From assembly GCF_009498735.1 (NCBI RefSeq), contig NZ_ML762426.1, positions 124,557-163,019 of the forward strand: a stretch of 38,463 nt of DNA, given 5' to 3'. The notes under the pieces were generated by a model. The model saw only the letters and a program-made list of their open reading frames with translations, ran no database searches and was not told the origin of the DNA. Of the stretch, positions 24,017 through 33,339 are shown in pieces. The first letter of the stretch is position 1; every line of letters starts with the position of its first letter. The translations under genes were made by a program, and so were the position numbers. This DNA is from Gracilibacillus oryzae. GTDB lineage: Bacteria > Bacillota > Bacilli > Bacillales > Amphibacillaceae.

Positions 24017-25768
24017 ATGAGTGATCGCAATATCGTTATTGTCGGTGGTGGTCTTGCGGGACTAATGGCCACAATCAAAGCAGCAGAAGCAGGCGTACAT
24101 GTGGATTTATTATCAATTGTTCCTGTAAAAAGGTCTCACTCTGTTTGTGCTCAAGGTGGAATTAATGGTGCGGTAGATACAAAGGGGGAAGGAGATTCTC
24201 CGGCAATCCACTTTGATGACACAGTTTACGGCGGTGACTTTTTAGCCAATCAGCCTCCAGTTAAAGCGATGTGTGACGCAGCGCCTGGTATTATCCATAT
24301 GTTTGATCGCATGGGTGTTATGTTTAACCGGACTAATGAAGGTTTACTAGATTTCCGTCGTTTCGGTGGAACACAACATCACCGTACAGCATTTGCTGGT
24401 GCAACAACAGGACAGCAGTTATTGTATGCATTAGATGAACAGGTTCGTCGATACGAAGTGCTGGGATTAGTTACCAAATATGAAGGCTGGGAATTTATTT
24501 CCGCCATCATAGATGAAGAAGGAATTGGCCGTGGCGTCATTGGCCAGAACATCAAAACACATGAATTTAAAGTGTTTAAAGGTGATGCCACGATTTTTGC
24601 TTCTGGTGGTCCTGGAATTATCTTTGGTAAATCTACTAACTCTGTTATTAATACAGGTTCTGCAGCAGCAGCCCTTTATTTACAAGGTGCCATTTATGCC
24701 AATGGAGAATTTATTCAAATTCACCCGACAGCCATCCCTGGTGATGACAAGCTTCGTTTAATGAGTGAGTCTGCCCGCGGGGAAGGTGGCCGAATCTGGA
24801 CATATAAAGATGGCGAGCCATGGTATTTCTTAGAGGAAAAATATCCTGCCTACGGAAACCTTGTACCTCGTGATATCGCTACACGTGAGATTTTCGATGT
24901 GTGTGTGAACCAGAAGCTAGGTATCAATGGCGAGAACATGGTGTACCTGGATTTATCCCATAAAGATCCGAAAGAGTTGGATATTAAACTTGGTGGAATT
25001 ATCGAAATCTATGAAAAATTCGTTGGGGAAGACCCTCGTAAAGTACCAATGAAAATATTCCCTGCTGTTCACTATTCGATGGGTGGACTGTGGGTAGATT
25101 ATGACCAAATGACAAATATTCCTGGTATTTTCGCTGCTGGTGAATGTGATTATTCACAGCACGGGGCAAACCGTCTTGGAGCTAACTCACTGTTATCCTC
25201 TATTTTCGGCGGTATGGTTGCAGGTCCGAATGCGATTAAATACGTTGAGGGATTAGAAAAAACAATCGACGATGTACCATCAACTCTATTTGATTCTCTA
25301 TTAAAAGAAGAAGAATCAAAGTTTGAGCAGCTTCTCAACATGCGTGGTGAGGAAAATGCATATCAAATTCATAAAGAACTTGGTGAATGGATGACAGATA
25401 ATGTAACAGTTGTTCGTGATAATGCGAAACTGTTGAAAACAGACGAGAAAATCCAGGAATTACTTGAACGCTGGGAAAATATTAATATGGATGATACGTC
25501 CCGATGGAACAATCAAGGGGTTATGTTTACCCGTCAATTAAAGAACATGCTTCATCTTGCACGTGTAATTACCCAAGGTGCTTATAACCGTAATGAGAGC
25601 CGCGGAGCCCATTATAAACCAGAATTCCCTGAACGTAATGACCAGGAATGGTTAAAAACAACAATGGCAGCATTCGATCAAGCAACAAGTGCACCGAAGT
25701 TCACTTATGAAGATGTAGATGTATCACTAATTGAACCAAGAAAACGTGACTATAGTAAGAAAAAATAA
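24017..25768 (+). CDS. sdhA: Succinate dehydrogenase flavoprotein subunit
   Basis: A 583-residue flavoprotein that oxidises succinate to fumarate. An N-terminal FAD fold (IVIVGGGLAGLMATIKAAEAG, residues 6-26) is followed by RSHSVCAQGGING, where His41 is the covalent FAD attachment site. Active-site segments include GGTQHHRTAFA, the IQIHPTAIPGD capping-domain stretch, SESARGEGGRIW and HYSMGGLWVDYD, then GECDYSQHGANRLGANSLLS. AAGGAGTGAG precedes the ATG. It lies 40 bases after sdhC and 18 before sdhB. Confidence 0.97.
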   Translation: MSDRNIVIVGGGLAGLMATIKAAEAGVHVDLLSIVPVKRSHSVCAQGGINGAVDTKGEGDSPAIHFDDTVYGGDFLANQPPVKAMCDAAPGIIHMFDRMGVMFNRTNEGLLDFRRFGGTQHHRTAFAGATTGQQLLYALDEQVRRYEVLGLVTKYEGWEFISAIIDEEGIGRGVIGQNIKTHEFKVFKGDATIFASGGPGIIFGKSTNSVINTGSAAAALYLQGAIYANGEFIQIHPTAIPGDDKLRLMSESARGEGGRIWTYKDGEPWYFLEEKYPAYGNLVPRDIATREIFDVCVNQKLGINGENMVYLDLSHKDPKELDIKLGGIIEIYEKFVGEDPRKVPMKIFPAVHYSMGGLWVDYDQMTNIPGIFAAGECDYSQHGANRLGANSLLSSIFGGMVAGPNAIKYVEGLEKTIDDVPSTLFDSLLKEEESKFEQLLNMRGEENAYQIHKELGEWMTDNVTVVRDNAKLLKTDEKIQELLERWENINMDDTSRWNNQGVMFTRQLKNMLHLARVITQGAYNRNESRGAHYKPEFPERNDQEWLKTTMAAFDQATSAPKFTYEDVDVSLIEPRKRDYSKKK

Positions 25769-25786
25769 TCAAGGGGGTAGCAAAAG

Positions 25787-26548
25787 ATGGCTGAAGATAA
25801 AATAACGCTGATTATAACAAGACAAGACAGCCCTGACTCTCCTTCTTATCAGGAGACATATAAGATCAACTATCGTAAAAATATGAATATCATTTCAGCG
25901 CTGATGGAGACCCAGAGCAATCCTTATAATGCTGATGGGGAAAGACGCCCTCCAGTTAATTGGGAGTCTAACTGTCTGGAAGAAGTGTGTGGTGCGTGTT
26001 CGATGGTTATTAACGGTGAACCGAGACAAGCATGTTCCACACTTGTCGATAAATTGGAACAGCCAATTCATATTGCACCAATGTCCACATTTCCAGTTGT
26101 CCGTGACTTAGTCGTTGACCGCAGTCGCATGTTCGATTCCTTGAAAAAAGTAAAGGCATGGATTCCGATTGACGGAACGTACGATTTAGGTCCTGGACCA
26201 AGAATGCCAGAGAAAAAGCGTCAATGGGCATATGAATTATCCAAATGTATGACATGTGGTGTCTGCCTGGAAGCATGTCCAAATGTGAACAGCAAATCTG
26301 ATTTTATCGGTCCTGCACCACTATCTCAAGTGCGTTTATTTAATGCCCATCCAACTGGTGAAATGCATAAGTCAGAACGATTGAATGCATTAATGGAAGA
26401 CGGCGGAATTCAAGGCTGTGGAAACTCACAGAACTGTGTGCAAGTTTGTCCAAAAGGTATCCCGCTAACTACTTCAATCGCGGCACTTAACCGTGATACG
26501 AATATTCAATCATTTAAGAACTTCTTTGGAAGTGACAATAACTATTAA
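25787..26548 (+). CDS. sdhB: Succinate dehydrogenase iron-sulfur subunit
   Basis: A 253-residue subunit that links the flavin to the heme anchor. Cluster motifs in order: NCLEEVCGACSMVINGEPRQAC near residues 64-85 for [2Fe-2S] (20-residue core shown in part), CMTCGVCLEACP near 157-168 for [4Fe-4S], and GCGNSQNCVQVCPKGIP near 207-223 for the third cluster. AAGGGGG lies upstream. The operon ends with a terminator shortly after the stop. Confidence 0.97.
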   Translation: MAEDKITLIITRQDSPDSPSYQETYKINYRKNMNIISALMETQSNPYNADGERRPPVNWESNCLEEVCGACSMVINGEPRQACSTLVDKLEQPIHIAPMSTFPVVRDLVVDRSRMFDSLKKVKAWIPIDGTYDLGPGPRMPEKKRQWAYELSKCMTCGVCLEACPNVNSKSDFIGPAPLSQVRLFNAHPTGEMHKSERLNALMEDGGIQGCGNSQNCVQVCPKGIPLTTSIAALNRDTNIQSFKNFFGSDNNY

Positions 26549-26551
26549 GCG

Positions 26552-26588
26552 AAAAACCTTCTTTCCGATTTGGAGAGAAGGTTTTTTT
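26552..26588 (+). terminator. Rho-independent terminator after sdhB
   Basis: A roughly 13-bp stem (AAACCTTCTTTCC paired with GGAGAGAAGGTTT, one G-U), loop GATTT, then seven T to 26588. Confidence 0.9.
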
Positions 26589-26722
26589 ATGAAAAGATAA
26601 TTCACACTGATTTCACATTTTTGTTGTATAATCATAGCGGATACTAGTACAAGTCTACTATCCTGTTACACTTATTGGGAATGGGACAAAGTTATTCCAC
26701 AGTGTGCCGAAAAGGAGGACAA

Positions 26723-27697
26723 ATGAAAAACTATTGCTTTATACTAGTAATGCTTGCTGTATTCTTAACAGGATGTGGTAACCAAAAGATATTACTGCCA
26801 GATCATGTGGATGAGACAGTTATGATTTCGCATTTAAAAAAACCGCTATTATCGTTTGTTCATTTAGACAGCTATGAGATTGATTCGAGTGAACTGGAGT
26901 ACCGGATTACCGCTATGGAAAAGATAAACCATAACCATGTTATTCTTTCTGGTGAAGAGCAAGAGGCAGTCCAGAAACTTAATATGGAGGACGGGTCTGT
27001 CACAGAACTGTTTGAAACTGGTAAAGGGGTCAATGGATTATTGTTTCAGTCGGAAAATAATCGACTTTATTATTCAAATGGCCAGGAGGATAAGGTTGGG
27101 GTGGTCTCACTCGATAACGGGGAATTAGAAGCAGAGATCTCAGTAGGGAAGTTGCCAATAGCAATGGCAATTGATCCTGTCAGTCAATTATTGTATGTGG
27201 TCAACTCGGAGAGTTCAAGCATCTCAGCAGTGGATTTGGAGTCCCATGAAGAAATCAACACCTTCTCCATTATCAATCGGCCGAATGGTTTATTCTTTGA
27301 TGGAAAATACCTTTGGGTTGGCGGCCATGGCGATTATGGCACACTGAATGAATATGTATACATATATGATCCGGTTACGGGGAAAGAGGTAGATCGAATC
27401 AAGGTTGGTTTAATGCCTGTTGTCCTCTATCATCATCCCAATGATTCCAATGTTCATGTAATCTGTCATGGATCTAGCACCGTCTACAGTATTAACATAG
27501 AAAATAGAACGATAACCAATAAAGTAGAAGTTGATGCAAATCCATATGCTGTCACGGGTGATAAGCAAAATCTTTATGTGACCAGTATGGACGGCAATTC
27601 GCTTTCCATTATAAACAAATCTACTTTTCAAATAGAGAAGAAAGTTTCATTAGCAGATGGACCATATCAAATGATCTTAGGTGAAGAAAATGAATAA
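26723..27697 (+). CDS. YncE-like beta-propeller lipoprotein
   Basis: A 324-residue lipoprotein: signal MKNYCFILVMLAVFLTGC with Cys18 as lipid anchor. The rest is made of repeated about 40-residue blades with YVVN, LYVTS, INRPNGLFFDGKYLWVGG and PYAVTGDKQNLYVTS, typical of YncE/cytochrome D1-like (YVTN) seven-bladed propellers. No catalytic residues are apparent. The start at 26723 follows AAAGGAGG; a longer reading from 26675 is rejected. A -10 TATAAT lies at 26627-26632. It overlaps the response regulator gene by eight bases, so it is likely the sensory or accessory partner of that two-component system, by inference. Confidence 0.82.
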   Translation: MKNYCFILVMLAVFLTGCGNQKILLPDHVDETVMISHLKKPLLSFVHLDSYEIDSSELEYRITAMEKINHNHVILSGEEQEAVQKLNMEDGSVTELFETGKGVNGLLFQSENNRLYYSNGQEDKVGVVSLDNGELEAEISVGKLPIAMAIDPVSQLLYVVNSESSSISAVDLESHEEINTFSIINRPNGLFFDGKYLWVGGHGDYGTLNEYVYIYDPVTGKEVDRIKVGLMPVVLYHHPNDSNVHVICHGSSTVYSINIENRTITNKVEVDANPYAVTGDKQNLYVTSMDGNSLSIINKSTFQIEKKVSLADGPYQMILGEENE

Positions 27698-28364
27698 GTA
27701 TAAGATTTTAATTGCAGATGATGAAGAGCAAATGTTAACACTGTTAAGCTCTTATTTAGAGAGTTTAGGATATCATATCGTGACTGCTGCTAATGGTGTG
27801 GAAGCTTTGGCGCTGTGGCGTGAACAATCATTTGATCTGGTTGTTTTAGATATTATGATGCCAGAGCTTGATGGCTTTTCCGTATGCCGGCATATCCGGG
27901 AAGTGTCTAATATTCCGATTATCATGTTAACAGCAAAAGGAGAAGAGTTGGATCGTGTCCATGGACTGAAAATTGGTGCCGATGACTATATTGTTAAGCC
28001 ATTTAGTACAAAAGAGCTGGCAGCACGCATTGAGGCATTACTCAGAAGATCGATCAGCTTTAATCAGAATCAGAATATGTTCTCATTAGGTAAATTAATG
28101 ATAGACTTTACAGGCCATCGAGTGACAGTAAGAGGACTAGTAATTAATTTAACAAGAAAAGAATTTAGTCTCTTGCAATTTCTTATTAAGCACAAAGGAC
28201 AAGTTTTTACAAGAGAACAATTATTGGATCAAATATGGGGATTAGAGAATAATGCTACATTAAGAACAGTGGATACTCACGTAAAAACACTGCGACTAAA
28301 GCTGGATGAGGCTAGTGGATATATTAAAACAGTATGGGGAGTTGGCTACAAATTCGAGGACTGA
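27690..28364 (+). CDS. OmpR/PhoB-family response regulator
   Basis: A 224-residue response regulator. The receiver domain (about 4-117) has the acidic pair ADDEE, phospho-acceptor Asp54 (VVLDIMMPE), the Thr switch (IIMLTAKG) and Lys in DDYIVKPF. The C-terminal winged helix (about 128-224) has RKEFSLLQFLIKHKGQVFTR and VDTHVKTLRLKL. ATG 27690 follows AGGTGA by five bases; GTG 27681 would add three residues. It overlaps the lipoprotein gene upstream and the kinase gene downstream, indicating translational coupling. Target genes cannot be read from the sequence. Confidence 0.92.
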   Translation: MNKYKILIADDEEQMLTLLSSYLESLGYHIVTAANGVEALALWREQSFDLVVLDIMMPELDGFSVCRHIREVSNIPIIMLTAKGEELDRVHGLKIGADDYIVKPFSTKELAARIEALLRRSISFNQNQNMFSLGKLMIDFTGHRVTVRGLVINLTRKEFSLLQFLIKHKGQVFTREQLLDQIWGLENNATLRTVDTHVKTLRLKLDEASGYIKTVWGVGYKFED

Positions 28365-29764
28365 TAGATTGGAATAAATTTGGCTTAGGGCAAAAAATCT
28401 GGTCAACCATCATTGTGATTGCACTATTTACAATAGTGATTGGGACAGGCCTGACTTACTATTTATATGAGAAATTTTATGTAGAGAAGCAAAAAGATGC
28501 CTTACAAATGCAAGGGGAGGAATTATTGTCCTTTTATTATTCTGCAAGCCAGGAAGATGAATTTTTGCAAAGAATCGAATGGACTGATCAAACGTCGGAT
28601 AGCAATATTATTTACACAAATGACCCGATGATGCTGAGTGCAGGAATTCCGCTTGAAGGATTCGCTGATACTAGTTTAATAACATTTGAAGAACGGCAAC
28701 AGCTGTTAGAAGGCAAGCAGATTACATTCATTCGCAGGCACCCCAGATTTGATCAGGACATCCTAGCTGTTACCTTGCCAATTATTCAAAATCAGCAGCT
28801 AGATGGGGCAATCTTCCTCTATCTTCCGCTCACTGCTATCTATGAGCCATTTCACTCGATTCGATTAATTTTAATTGGTCTCATCATCCTGTTGCTGATT
28901 GTGATTATTTGGATCGGCTTTAAAATGACCAATCATCTGATTCACCCATTAACAGCGATGGAAAAGGTATCCTACCAGATGGCGAATGGTGACTTTACAA
29001 AGCGTATTAATGTGACAAAAACAGATGAAATCGGTAATCTTGCCAATTCATTTAATGTTCTCGCAGCATCACTCGAAGAAGTGGATCAAAAGCGTAGGGA
29101 ATTTCTGCAAAATGTGTCCCATGAACTAAGAACCCCTCTAAGCTATATTCAAGGCTACACAGAGGTTCTGCAGGAAGCCAACATAGAGGGAGAAGTTCGT
29201 GAGCAGCATTTGGCTGTCATCCATCAGGAAGTCAGGAGATTAATTCGGTTAGTCAATGATTTACTTGATCTGGCTCAACTGGAAGATGATTCTTATCCTA
29301 TGAAAAATGAGCCATTTCCGTTTGCGCAGCTTATTCTTGAAGTTGCCGAACGGTTTGAATTGTTTGCCGGTAAGAAAAATATCCGAATGGTTACAGAAGT
29401 AGATCACGAAACTATCATCAGCGGTGATCCGGACCGTTTAGAACAAGTGATTGGCAATTTGTTAGATAATGCGATCCGCTATACACCTGCTGGAGAGCAA
29501 GTGAAAATTGAATTAACACAAAAGGAAAGTTTTGCTGAGCTGATGATTCAAGACTTTGGACCAGGAATACCAGAAGAAGACTTGCCAAAAGTAGTCGAAC
29601 GCTTCTACCGCGTCAATCAGGCCAGAACAAGAAAAGAAGGCGGTACGGGAATCGGTCTGTCAATTGTTTATCAGATTGTGAAAAAGCATGGTGGAGAATT
29701 AGCAATTTTCTCTACTCTTGGAGAAGGAACGAAGGTTCATGTAACCATTCCTTTGCTCCCCTAG
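28334..29764 (+). CDS. Sensor histidine kinase
   Basis: A 476-residue membrane kinase. Transmembrane helices near 24-44 and 176-196 flank an extracytoplasmic sensor domain of about 130 residues with no recognised fold. HAMP follows (about 197-250), then the dimerisation domain with NVSHELRTPLSYIQGY (phospho-acceptor His263) and the ATPase domain with N-box NLLDNAIRYTP, G1 DFGPGIP and G2 GGTGIGLSI. The reading frame overlaps the regulator by 31 bases; the exact start is uncertain because no good ribosome site precedes 28334. It is the cognate kinase of the regulator upstream, and the propeller lipoprotein is a candidate ligand-sensing partner. Confidence 0.9.
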   Translation: MGSWLQIRGLIDWNKFGLGQKIWSTIIVIALFTIVIGTGLTYYLYEKFYVEKQKDALQMQGEELLSFYYSASQEDEFLQRIEWTDQTSDSNIIYTNDPMMLSAGIPLEGFADTSLITFEERQQLLEGKQITFIRRHPRFDQDILAVTLPIIQNQQLDGAIFLYLPLTAIYEPFHSIRLILIGLIILLLIVIIWIGFKMTNHLIHPLTAMEKVSYQMANGDFTKRINVTKTDEIGNLANSFNVLAASLEEVDQKRREFLQNVSHELRTPLSYIQGYTEVLQEANIEGEVREQHLAVIHQEVRRLIRLVNDLLDLAQLEDDSYPMKNEPFPFAQLILEVAERFELFAGKKNIRMVTEVDHETIISGDPDRLEQVIGNLLDNAIRYTPAGEQVKIELTQKESFAELMIQDFGPGIPEEDLPKVVERFYRVNQARTRKEGGTGIGLSIVYQIVKKHGGELAIFSTLGEGTKVHVTIPLLP

Positions 29765-29891
29765 AAAAACGGTTTCAACAGGCTTGAAAATAGGTATTAT
29801 TATTCCTGCAGTCCCGAGCGTGTTCATTTCAATTGACAAGCAACTAATCTTATTGATAGTTTTATGTTAATAGATTCTCAGGAGGACTTTC

Positions 29892-30842
29892 ATGACAATT
29901 CTTATCTTTCTTATTACTGCTGTTATTGTAATTGCTGCTGCTATTCAGTTAAATAAATATGGCGATGTGATCAATCAAAAGTCTTCATTAAGCGGGGCGT
30001 TGATAGGTACACTCCTGATTGGCGGTGCAACAAGTTTACCAGAATTAACGACGAGTTTAACGGCTGTTTACATTGATAACCCTGATATTGCTGTAGGTAA
30101 TATGCTTGGCAGTAATGTGTTTAATATTATGATATTAATGGTCTTTGATTTTATTTACCGAAAGAAAAAAGTATTCAATACAGTAGATAATCGCACGCAT
30201 TTGCCAGTAGCAAACACCGGATTTTTTATGTCGGCCATATTAGCAGTATTTATTTTTTGGGATAGTTCCCCCAGTTTCTTTCAAATTGGAATAGAAATGT
30301 ACTTACTGCTTATTATTTATATTGTGGTTATGAAAAGATTGGATAGTGAGGATGAAGAAGTGGAACAAACTTCTAATCTTACATTAAAGCAGGGAACGAT
30401 CGGTTTTATTATTGCAGCACTTGTGGTATTTGGGGCAGGGAGTGTTTTAACGATTGCAGGTGATGCGATCGCCCAGCAGACTGGGATGAACTCGAGCTTT
30501 GTTGGGAGCTTTCTTATTGCAGCATCGACTTCTTTGCCTGAATTAGTGACAGTGCTTGCTGCCTTTCGTTTGGCAAAATACTCGATCGCAATTGGCTCCA
30601 TCTTAGGAAGTAATCTATTTAACATTCAACTGCTTGTTATTACAGATATCTTTTATCAAAAAGGGCCAATCTTAAATATTGCGAGTATGTCGAATATTAC
30701 CACAGCGCTGCTCGGTATTGGAATGACTGCGATCATCATCTATACGTTACAGCGTCCATCTGTGAAACGACTGGTAATCTATGCATTGCCATCAACTGTA
30801 ACGATTATTCTATATTTTGTTGCTTCATATATGATGTTCTAA
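29892..30842 (+). CDS. CaCA-family Na+/Ca2+ exchanger (YrbG-like)
   Basis: A 316-residue membrane antiporter with about ten helices in two inverted repeats. The two alpha-repeats are visible: LIGGATSLPELTTSLTAVYI with GNMLGSNVFNIMI near residues 38-85, and FLIAASTSLPELVTVLAAF with GSILGSNLFNIQLL near 205-250. The Glu in each SLPEL is the ion-binding residue. It should exchange Ca2+ or another cation for Na+ or H+. CAGGAGG precedes the ATG. It stands alone between the two-component operon and a terminator. Confidence 0.93.
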   Translation: MTILIFLITAVIVIAAAIQLNKYGDVINQKSSLSGALIGTLLIGGATSLPELTTSLTAVYIDNPDIAVGNMLGSNVFNIMILMVFDFIYRKKKVFNTVDNRTHLPVANTGFFMSAILAVFIFWDSSPSFFQIGIEMYLLLIIYIVVMKRLDSEDEEVEQTSNLTLKQGTIGFIIAALVVFGAGSVLTIAGDAIAQQTGMNSSFVGSFLIAASTSLPELVTVLAAFRLAKYSIAIGSILGSNLFNIQLLVITDIFYQKGPILNIASMSNITTALLGIGMTAIIIYTLQRPSVKRLVIYALPSTVTIILYFVASYMMF

Positions 30843-30844
30843 TG

Positions 30845-30884
30845 AACGGGAGAGCGGCTTAATTCATGCCGTTCTCCCGTTTTA
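30845..30884 (+). terminator. Rho-independent terminator after the exchanger gene
   Basis: A 14-bp stem (30845-30858 with 30868-30881, one G-U), nine-base loop, ending in TTTT. Confidence 0.88.
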
Positions 30885-30890
30885 ACTCCG

Positions 30891-31291
30891 CTACATATTG
30901 CGATGAAGCTGTAACAGCTTGAGGGTTGTTTCCTCTCCAATCCCGCTGAATTCTTCTACTACTTTTCCTTCTTGCATAAAATAAATTATATCCCCTAAAT
31001 CAGCAGCAACGTCCATCATGTGTGTGGAAAAAATAACGGTAGTACCCTTCGTTTGTACTCCTTTTACAATACGGACAAATTCATTAATCCAATAAGGATC
31101 CAATCCATTGGTTGGTTCATCCATTAGTAATAAATCAGGAGCACCTAGGAGCGCTTGCCCGAACAAAAGACGCTGCCTCATTCCTTTGGAAAGATTTTTT
31201 ATCATTTCGTTTTTTTTTTCTCGAACAACCCAATCTGTTCTAAGATAGTTTTTACTTGTTCTTTCGAGATTTTCTTGGTTAGTAAAACAAC
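30891..31291 (-). pseudogene. Truncated ABC transporter ATPase, C-terminal half
   Basis: The C-terminal half of an ABC ATPase remains: signature NLSKGMRQRL, Walker B LLLMDEPTNGLDP and the H-loop FSTHMMDVAADL. The Walker A and Q-loop part is absent. Upstream sequence LLTKKISKEQVKTILEQIGLFEKK is recognisably the same protein but in another frame. The two parts meet at a run of ten A (T on the plus strand, 31210-31219), one base short of continuity. A stop codon at 31292-31294 ends the homology. No permease partner is nearby. The gene is a relic. The homopolymer shift alone could be a sequencing error, but the missing N-terminus could not. Confidence 0.87.
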
Positions 31292-31337
31292 TTAATCATA
31301 AACAAGAAATGTGAAATATGAATGAAGTTTCTTTGAA

Positions 31338-31409
31338 TTATTCTTGATTTAGCGCAGTGCCGGTGTCTGTAAGACCTTCCCATGTATCTTCTAACAAATT
31401 GTTCGACAT
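31338..31409 (-). CDS. Possible 23-residue ORF upstream of the ABC relic
   Basis: ATG at 31409 encodes MSNNLLEDTWEGLTDTGTAL then NQE and a stop. A good minus-strand promoter lies about 40 bases upstream (31451-31480), but the ribosome site (AAGTAAAG) is poor. It may be an intact small gene or the N-terminus left by the deletion that removed the front of the ABC gene. No family recognised. Outside this frame, 31292-31595 shows only AT-rich DNA. Confidence 0.25.
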   Translation of the reverse strand: MSNNLLEDTWEGLTDTGTALNQE

Positions 31410-31450
31410 CTATTACTTTACTTAACCATTATTGGACAAAACTCTTTCAT

Positions 31451-31480
31451 TCTATACATTCAGTATGGAATAAATTTCAA
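31451..31480 (-). promoter_or_regulatory. Minus-strand promoter facing the ABC relic
   Basis: On the minus strand TTGAAA (31480-31475), 18 bases, TATAGA (31456-31451). It points toward the small frame at 31409 and the ABC remnant, so the remnant may still be transcribed. Confidence 0.45.
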
Positions 31481-31595
31481 TTTACTAAGGAGTTTCGCTT
31501 ACTTTAAGAGCTGCTTGGACTTAGGAATATTCTCACAATCTCTAAATCTTGCACAATACTTTTTCACTATTCTTTTTTACAAATAGAGATAAATA

Positions 31596-31625
31596 TTTAC
31601 ATTTTTACCAAGCGTATAATATAAT
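31596..31625 (+). promoter_or_regulatory. Promoter for the Yip1-TPR gene
   Basis: TTTACA (31596-31601), 18 bases, TATAAT (31620-31625), ending 30 bases before the ATG. A second overlapping TATAAT is at 31615-31620. Confidence 0.6.
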
Positions 31626-31655
31626 GATGAATGTTTACTGGAGGTGGCTTTATAA

Positions 31656-33227
31656 ATGGAAAATGAGTCAAATCAATCCTGGTTTTCTTTTTTAACACAA
31701 CCTAAGAACAGTTTTGAGGTGTGGCGGGAGAAACGATTAACTGGATTGCAATTATTATTCTTATCAATCGGTCTGGGTGGAACGAACATTTTAAACAGGT
31801 TTTATGCGGTGGAAATGGGGGAACATTTCTCAACTGTTACGCTGATTATCCTGGCAATAATTCTCGGACCGCTTGCAGGCTTTATCGGCATTAAAGTTGG
31901 TGCTTTTTTTGCAGAGAAAATCGGCCGTCTTTTTAAAGGAAAAGCTACGTATCGGCAAATGGAGAATGTTGTAGGCTGGTCTGTATTGCCGTATATCTTG
32001 ATGATACCACTATGGATTGTAGAAATTATTCTATTTCCCGATATTTTTACAGCCGAATTATTCAATTCGATGACAGAGCAGGAAGCATTTTTATTTAATC
32101 TGCTTTTATTTTTTGAAATGATTGCCTACGGCTGGAGTATGCTTATATTTGTTATCGGCTTTGTCAAATATCATGAATTTAAGAAAATGAAACCATTTGT
32201 TTATATCCTTCATGCCTTTGTATTTTTTCTATTGATCTTCAGCTGGGGAGCTGGCAGTTTGCAAATTACTGACACTATTCAGCAAAATCAGGCAATTGAA
32301 ACGGATGATTATGAATCGATCCTTACTAATGCGGAGGCAGAATTAGAAGACGAACCAACAGATCTGAGAGCATTAAATAATAAAGCATATGCATTAATCA
32401 ATGAAGGAAAATTTGAAGAAGGTCTGGAAGCAGTAGAAGAAGTACTAGCAATTGAACCGGAAAATGATGTTGCCTTAAATAATAAGGGTTGGGCTCTCAA
32501 TATGATGGAACGCAATAAGGAAGCATTAGAAGCAATCCAGAAAGCTCTGGAAATAGAACCAAATGATGCTTATGAATATGTTAATCTAGGAAACATTTAT
32601 TATGGTTTGCAAGAATACGAGCAAGGAATTGAAGCCTTTCATATGGCCATTGATTATGGTATTACGGTGGATACTGCCAGTGCTTATTACGGGCTTGGAT
32701 TAATTTACTATGATTTATCTGAATACAATAAATCCATTCAGAATATGGAAACTTACTTAACTTATATGCCTGATGATATTGATGCTTTTTGGGCCTTAGC
32801 TAACAACTATGATCTTCTTGGAAATCAGCCAAAAGCAATTGAAATGGTTGATGAAATACTTGGACGTGACCCACATAATGTTCCTGTACATACTTATAAG
32901 GCAGATCTCCATTTGTATTATGACCAGATACAGGAAGCGGAAACAATGTATCAGGAAATCATCACAAGTTATCCGGAGTACCCGGATGGATACTATGGAA
33001 TGGCAGCAATTGCAGCATATAATCAGAATTTAACAGAGGCAGTTGCTAATTTGGAAATGGTATTACAATATGATTCCTATTATTTCGAAAATGCTTTACA
33101 TGATCCATTCTTTGATAGCATTCGCCATACAGCTGAGTTTCAAGCATTAGAAGCGAGTTATTATGAGAATGATGGAATATATGATGGTAACGGAGAGTTT
33201 GAGGATGAGACGATCCATTATGATTGA
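31656..33227 (+). CDS. Yip1-domain membrane protein with TPR repeats
   Basis: A 523-residue protein. Residues about 10-205 form a Yip1-type membrane domain: an amphipathic start (FLTQPKNSFEVWREK), then helices near 30-50, 58-85, 108-128, 140-165 and 180-198. From about 212 there are seven or so tetratricopeptide repeats (for example LRALNNKAYALINEGKFEEG and VALNNKGWALNMMERNKEAL), ending in an acidic tail. The repeats should face the cytosol and bind a partner protein. GGAGGTGG lies nine bases before the ATG. Monocistronic between its own promoter and terminator. Function unknown. Confidence 0.8.
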   Translation: MENESNQSWFSFLTQPKNSFEVWREKRLTGLQLLFLSIGLGGTNILNRFYAVEMGEHFSTVTLIILAIILGPLAGFIGIKVGAFFAEKIGRLFKGKATYRQMENVVGWSVLPYILMIPLWIVEIILFPDIFTAELFNSMTEQEAFLFNLLLFFEMIAYGWSMLIFVIGFVKYHEFKKMKPFVYILHAFVFFLLIFSWGAGSLQITDTIQQNQAIETDDYESILTNAEAELEDEPTDLRALNNKAYALINEGKFEEGLEAVEEVLAIEPENDVALNNKGWALNMMERNKEALEAIQKALEIEPNDAYEYVNLGNIYYGLQEYEQGIEAFHMAIDYGITVDTASAYYGLGLIYYDLSEYNKSIQNMETYLTYMPDDIDAFWALANNYDLLGNQPKAIEMVDEILGRDPHNVPVHTYKADLHLYYDQIQEAETMYQEIITSYPEYPDGYYGMAAIAAYNQNLTEAVANLEMVLQYDSYYFENALHDPFFDSIRHTAEFQALEASYYENDGIYDGNGEFEDETIHYD

Positions 33228-33232
33228 TGAGA

Positions 33233-33264
33233 AAATGTCCGGGCAAAGGCTGCGGGCATTTTTG
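33233..33264 (+). terminator. Terminator after the Yip1-TPR gene
   Basis: An 8-bp stem, AAATGTCC (33233-33240) with GGGCATTT (33254-33261), 13-base loop, then T residues. Confidence 0.7.
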
Positions 33265-33339
33265 CATTAATCAAGGAAAGGATATATTTGATATAGCTGA
33301 TGGTCCTTAAAAGAATAATAAGTTTCTTCATTTTGCTTC

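Noticed and set aside
31292-31595. Insertion-sequence remnant between the ABC relic and the TPR gene
   Set aside because: No transposase-like frame, terminal inverted repeats or target duplication were found.
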